From Treponema sp. OMZ 787 (lineage in GTDB: Bacteria; Spirochaetota; Spirochaetia; Treponematales; Treponemataceae): 64,000 nucleotides of DNA. The stretch spans positions 248,001-312,000 of the forward strand of contig NZ_CP051198.1 of assembly GCF_024181225.1 (NCBI RefSeq). The letters are read 5' to 3'. Position 1 is the stretch's first letter. Every line of letters begins with the position of its first letter. Positions 61,914 to 64,000 of this stretch are shown here, piece by piece. Under the pieces are notes generated by a model. It was not told where the DNA came from. It saw nothing but the letters and a program-made list of their open reading frames with translations, and made no database searches. Both the position numbers and the translations under genes were made by a program.

Positions 61914-62648
61914 CTAAAATCCATATTGAACCGCGTTTGTACTATATTTTAATTTTAAAAGAATACTTAAAAAAATAGTGATGTTTATAATTCCTATCCC
62001 TAAAAATATAAAAAAAGGTTTAAATATAAAAAAAGGGAAAATCAAACCTATGTTTATAAAAATAATACCCGAAAAAATTGCGGTAATTATATTTATCAAA
62101 ATAATAAATACAGGAACATCCAAAAGATTATTGTTTTGCATATTTATCTGTGCATAAATTTTTTTATTTATATGCAAAGGAGTTTTTTCACCTGTGTTTA
62201 AAATTTCACTTATCACAATATCGGTTTTATCATTTGATTCCATATCCGCCGAATAGAACATTAAAACGCTTATCTTAATTTTTTCGGGCAAAGAAGAAAC
62301 AGCCTTTTCGATTTCTTCTTTTAATTCTTTTTTTTCGAATTCGATTTCGGGTAAAACTTCATAAGGAGAAGAAAGAGATTCAAGTGCCGTGCTCGAAGGA
62401 GGTGCAAGTTTAACTCTTCTAAAAAACTTACGAAATTTATTTTTATGTATTCCGGCAGCAATCGAAAATAAAAAAGCCTTAGGATTTTTATCAAATGCTA
62501 TTTTGTCTTGCAGCTTAATTGCTTTTAACATTGTTTCTTGATATAGGTCTTCAGCATCAAGTCTTGTTTTTTCAAGTCTTAAACAAAAGCGCCAAAGAGA
62601 ATCTCCCGCTTGATCAATCAAAAGGTTTAAATCGATTTTATTTTCCAT
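61914..62648 (-). CDS. ECF sigma factor fused to a membrane segment, probably by deletion
   Basis: 244 aa from ATG 62648; ATGs at 62675 and 62708 are also possible since none has a good ribosome site. Region 2 is clear (DSLWRFCLRLEKTRLDAEDL with ETMLKAIKLQ; FLFSIAAGIHKNKFRKFF). Region 4 begins LPEKIKISVLMFYSADM but its HTH is missing. Instead ESNDKTDIVISEILNTGEKTP and three or four membrane helices follow. It looks as if the end of a sigma gene was joined to a membrane (anti-sigma-like) gene. Without region 4 it may not bind -35 elements. Confidence 0.6.
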   Translation of the reverse strand: MENKIDLNLLIDQAGDSLWRFCLRLEKTRLDAEDLYQETMLKAIKLQDKIAFDKNPKAFLFSIAAGIHKNKFRKFFRRVKLAPPSSTALESLSSPYEVLPEIEFEKKELKEEIEKAVSSLPEKIKISVLMFYSADMESNDKTDIVISEILNTGEKTPLHINKKIYAQINMQNNNLLDVPVFIILINIITAIFSGIIFINIGLIFPFFIFKPFFIFLGIGIINITIFLSILLKLKYSTNAVQYGF

Positions 62649-62791
62649 TTTCAAATTCTTGACCAAAGGCCTCATACTAATATCGTCGCAAAAAAGAAAA
62701 AGGTTCAAATTTATTTTAATTTATACTTTTCAATACGCTGGACTTTTTTCTCGCTTAACATATAGATATAATAATACTTAACAAGTTTCAG

Positions 62792-62869
62792 AGTGGTGAT
62801 GGAGCTAATGGTCCTTTTAGTTTTGAATATAATAAGGGTATCTTTGGCGAAAAACTTATAGTACACTAA
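62792..62869 (+). pseudogene. Short gene remnant
   Basis: An open stretch SGDGANGPFSFEYNKGIFGE and five more residues to TAA, with protein-like composition but no start codon or ribosome site. Probably the tail end of a lost gene. The rest of 62649-62927 shows nothing else. Confidence 0.3.
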
Positions 62870-62927
62870 AGCTGAAGAATGTCCCGGCCGTTTGTGTCAT
62901 AACTAACGCAGCTATTTTATGTACAAT

Positions 62928-63983
62928 TTACAGGTCATCCACCATTGCTGAGGACTTTGCGTAGGCTGTAGACTTGGCTTCGAAAAAGTCCGTCTTAATC
63001 AGGTTTGCATTGCTGTACTGGCTGACCCAGCTCATGGATTGTGGTTCTTCCCTGTGGCCGTCATAAATCGGAGCAAAGCCGAGGTTTTCGCATCTGAGGT
63101 TTCCCAAATATTGAATATAGTCGGTTACCATCTGACTGTTAAGCCCCGGAATATCGTTTCCTATAACATAATTTCCCCAAGCTATTTCCTGCTCGCAGCC
63201 TTCCTTTATCATGGCTCTAAAAAGCTCAATATTTTCAGGAGTAAACAGCTGAGGTTCTTCCTTTTGCAATTCTTGAATCATCGAACGGAAAAGCCAAAGG
63301 TGCGTATTTTCATCGCGGTTGATATAACGGATTTCTTGTACCGAGCCTGGCATCTTATTGTTTCTTCCCAAATTATAAAAAAACATAAAGCCTGAATAAA
63401 AATAAATACCTTCCAAGATGTAGTTTGCAACGCAGACCTTTAAAAAAGCACGAGCACTCTTGTCCGTTTGAAATTCGTTGTATAAATCTCCGATAAATTT
63501 ATTTCGGCGTAAAAGATGTTCATCATCCTTCCATTGATATAGAATTTCTGTCCTCTCTTCGGGAGAACAAATTGTATCGAGCATATAGCTGTAGCTTTGC
63601 GAATGAACGGCTTCTTGAAAGGCTTGAATGGTAAGGCATAAGTTTACCTCGTTGGCCGTTACATATTGTCCGACATTGGGAAGGTTTGCTGTTTGGATGC
63701 TGTCCAAAAAAATCAAAAAAGAAAGAATCTTATCATAGGCCGTTTTTTCCGGTGCGGATAATTTTCGATAGTCTTGAATATCGGTGGTCATGTTTATTTC
63801 TTCCGGTATCCAAAAATTATTCATAGCCTGTCTGTACCAATCGCTTGCCCATGAATACTTCATATTGTTAAAATCGTTTAAGTTAGTTGTATTTCCTCCG
63901 ATCATCTTGCGCTTGTGAGTTTCTATATCTCCGTTTTCGTTAAACAATGCCTTATGCGGCAAAATAGTTTTTTCCGTTATCAT
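62928..63983 (-). CDS. nrdB: Ribonucleotide reductase small subunit
   Basis: 351 aa class I R2 protein. Iron ligands are visible in order: Asp in FLDSIQTANL, Glu and His in FQEAVHSQSY, Glu in NYILEGIYFY, and Glu and His in RDENTHLWLF. The radical Tyr is probable in HSQSYSYML. Length and ending are typical. AAGGAG precedes the ATG near the window edge; the large subunit gene is probably beyond it. Confidence 0.93.
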   Translation of the reverse strand: MITEKTILPHKALFNENGDIETHKRKMIGGNTTNLNDFNNMKYSWASDWYRQAMNNFWIPEEINMTTDIQDYRKLSAPEKTAYDKILSFLIFLDSIQTANLPNVGQYVTANEVNLCLTIQAFQEAVHSQSYSYMLDTICSPEERTEILYQWKDDEHLLRRNKFIGDLYNEFQTDKSARAFLKVCVANYILEGIYFYSGFMFFYNLGRNNKMPGSVQEIRYINRDENTHLWLFRSMIQELQKEEPQLFTPENIELFRAMIKEGCEQEIAWGNYVIGNDIPGLNSQMVTDYIQYLGNLRCENLGFAPIYDGHREEPQSMSWVSQYSNANLIKTDFFEAKSTAYAKSSAMVDDL

Positions 63984-64000
63984 AAATTTTTCTCCTTATA

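Overview
The window is AT-rich and looks like the chromosome of an oral spirochaete of the Treponema denticola / T. putidum group. The main reason is the cas9 gene. Joined across an insertion, its two halves give 1395 residues, the length I recall for T. denticola Cas9, with the same motifs. ThyX, a KtrAB-type potassium system, MoxR and paired CNNM/CorC proteins also fit. The species call is from recognition, not from a search.

Layout: (1) 1-11.8 kb is host DNA: thyX, potassium transporter and RCK subunit, a PAS-like membrane protein and a MoxR ATPase on the plus strand; then two CorC/HlyC-type CBS proteins, a double P-II protein with a DUF1538 membrane protein, and recQ on the minus strand. 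(2) 11.9-14.5 kb holds a minus-strand tracrRNA and the first 801 codons of a type II cas9. (3) 14,477-53,684 is a 39.2-kb Mu-like transposable prophage inserted in cas9 and flanked by the 5-bp duplication AAGGA. (4) 53,690-57,033 holds the rest of cas9, an in-frame cas1::cas2 hybrid, csn2, and a CRISPR array of six repeats and five 30-bp spacers. (5) 57.0-57.6 kb is a gene-free cluster of three minus-strand small-RNA-like units; related units lie inside the prophage. (6) 57.7-64 kb is host DNA again: TetR and MATE pump, a ChaN/EreA-like protein, a zinc-ribbon membrane protein, an odd ECF sigma/membrane fusion, and nrdB.

Prophage: a leftward early operon encodes a Ner-like regulator, small proteins, a PD-(D/E)XK-like protein, an HNH endonuclease, Gam, MuA-like transposase, MuB-like ATPase, GemA and two HTH proteins. 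A divergent control region with palindromic operators and a possible small RNA separates it from a LexA-type self-cleaving repressor. Rightward come a TcmP plus Gp37/Gp68 cassette, a lysis block (C39-like hydrolase, small membrane protein, overlapping spanin-like pair), the packaging and head genes (gp27, gp28, gp29, MuF with a toxin-like tail), a phage sigma factor, an adenine methylase, protease/scaffold, lambda-D/E-like capsid genes, and a siphovirus-type tail module ending in NlpC/P60, J-like and fibre genes. A lipoprotein gene with its own promoter sits at the right end.

Together: the CRISPR system appears disabled twice. Interference is broken by the prophage between RuvC-II and HNH, and adaptation by a deletion fusing the start of cas1 to the end of cas2. 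The tracrRNA, csn2, leader and array still look intact. The most novel observations are the prophage-split cas9, the cas1::cas2 chimera, the GATTGCT-loop small-RNA family, a likely portal-MuF-toxin frameshift fusion, and the fully overlapping lysis genes.
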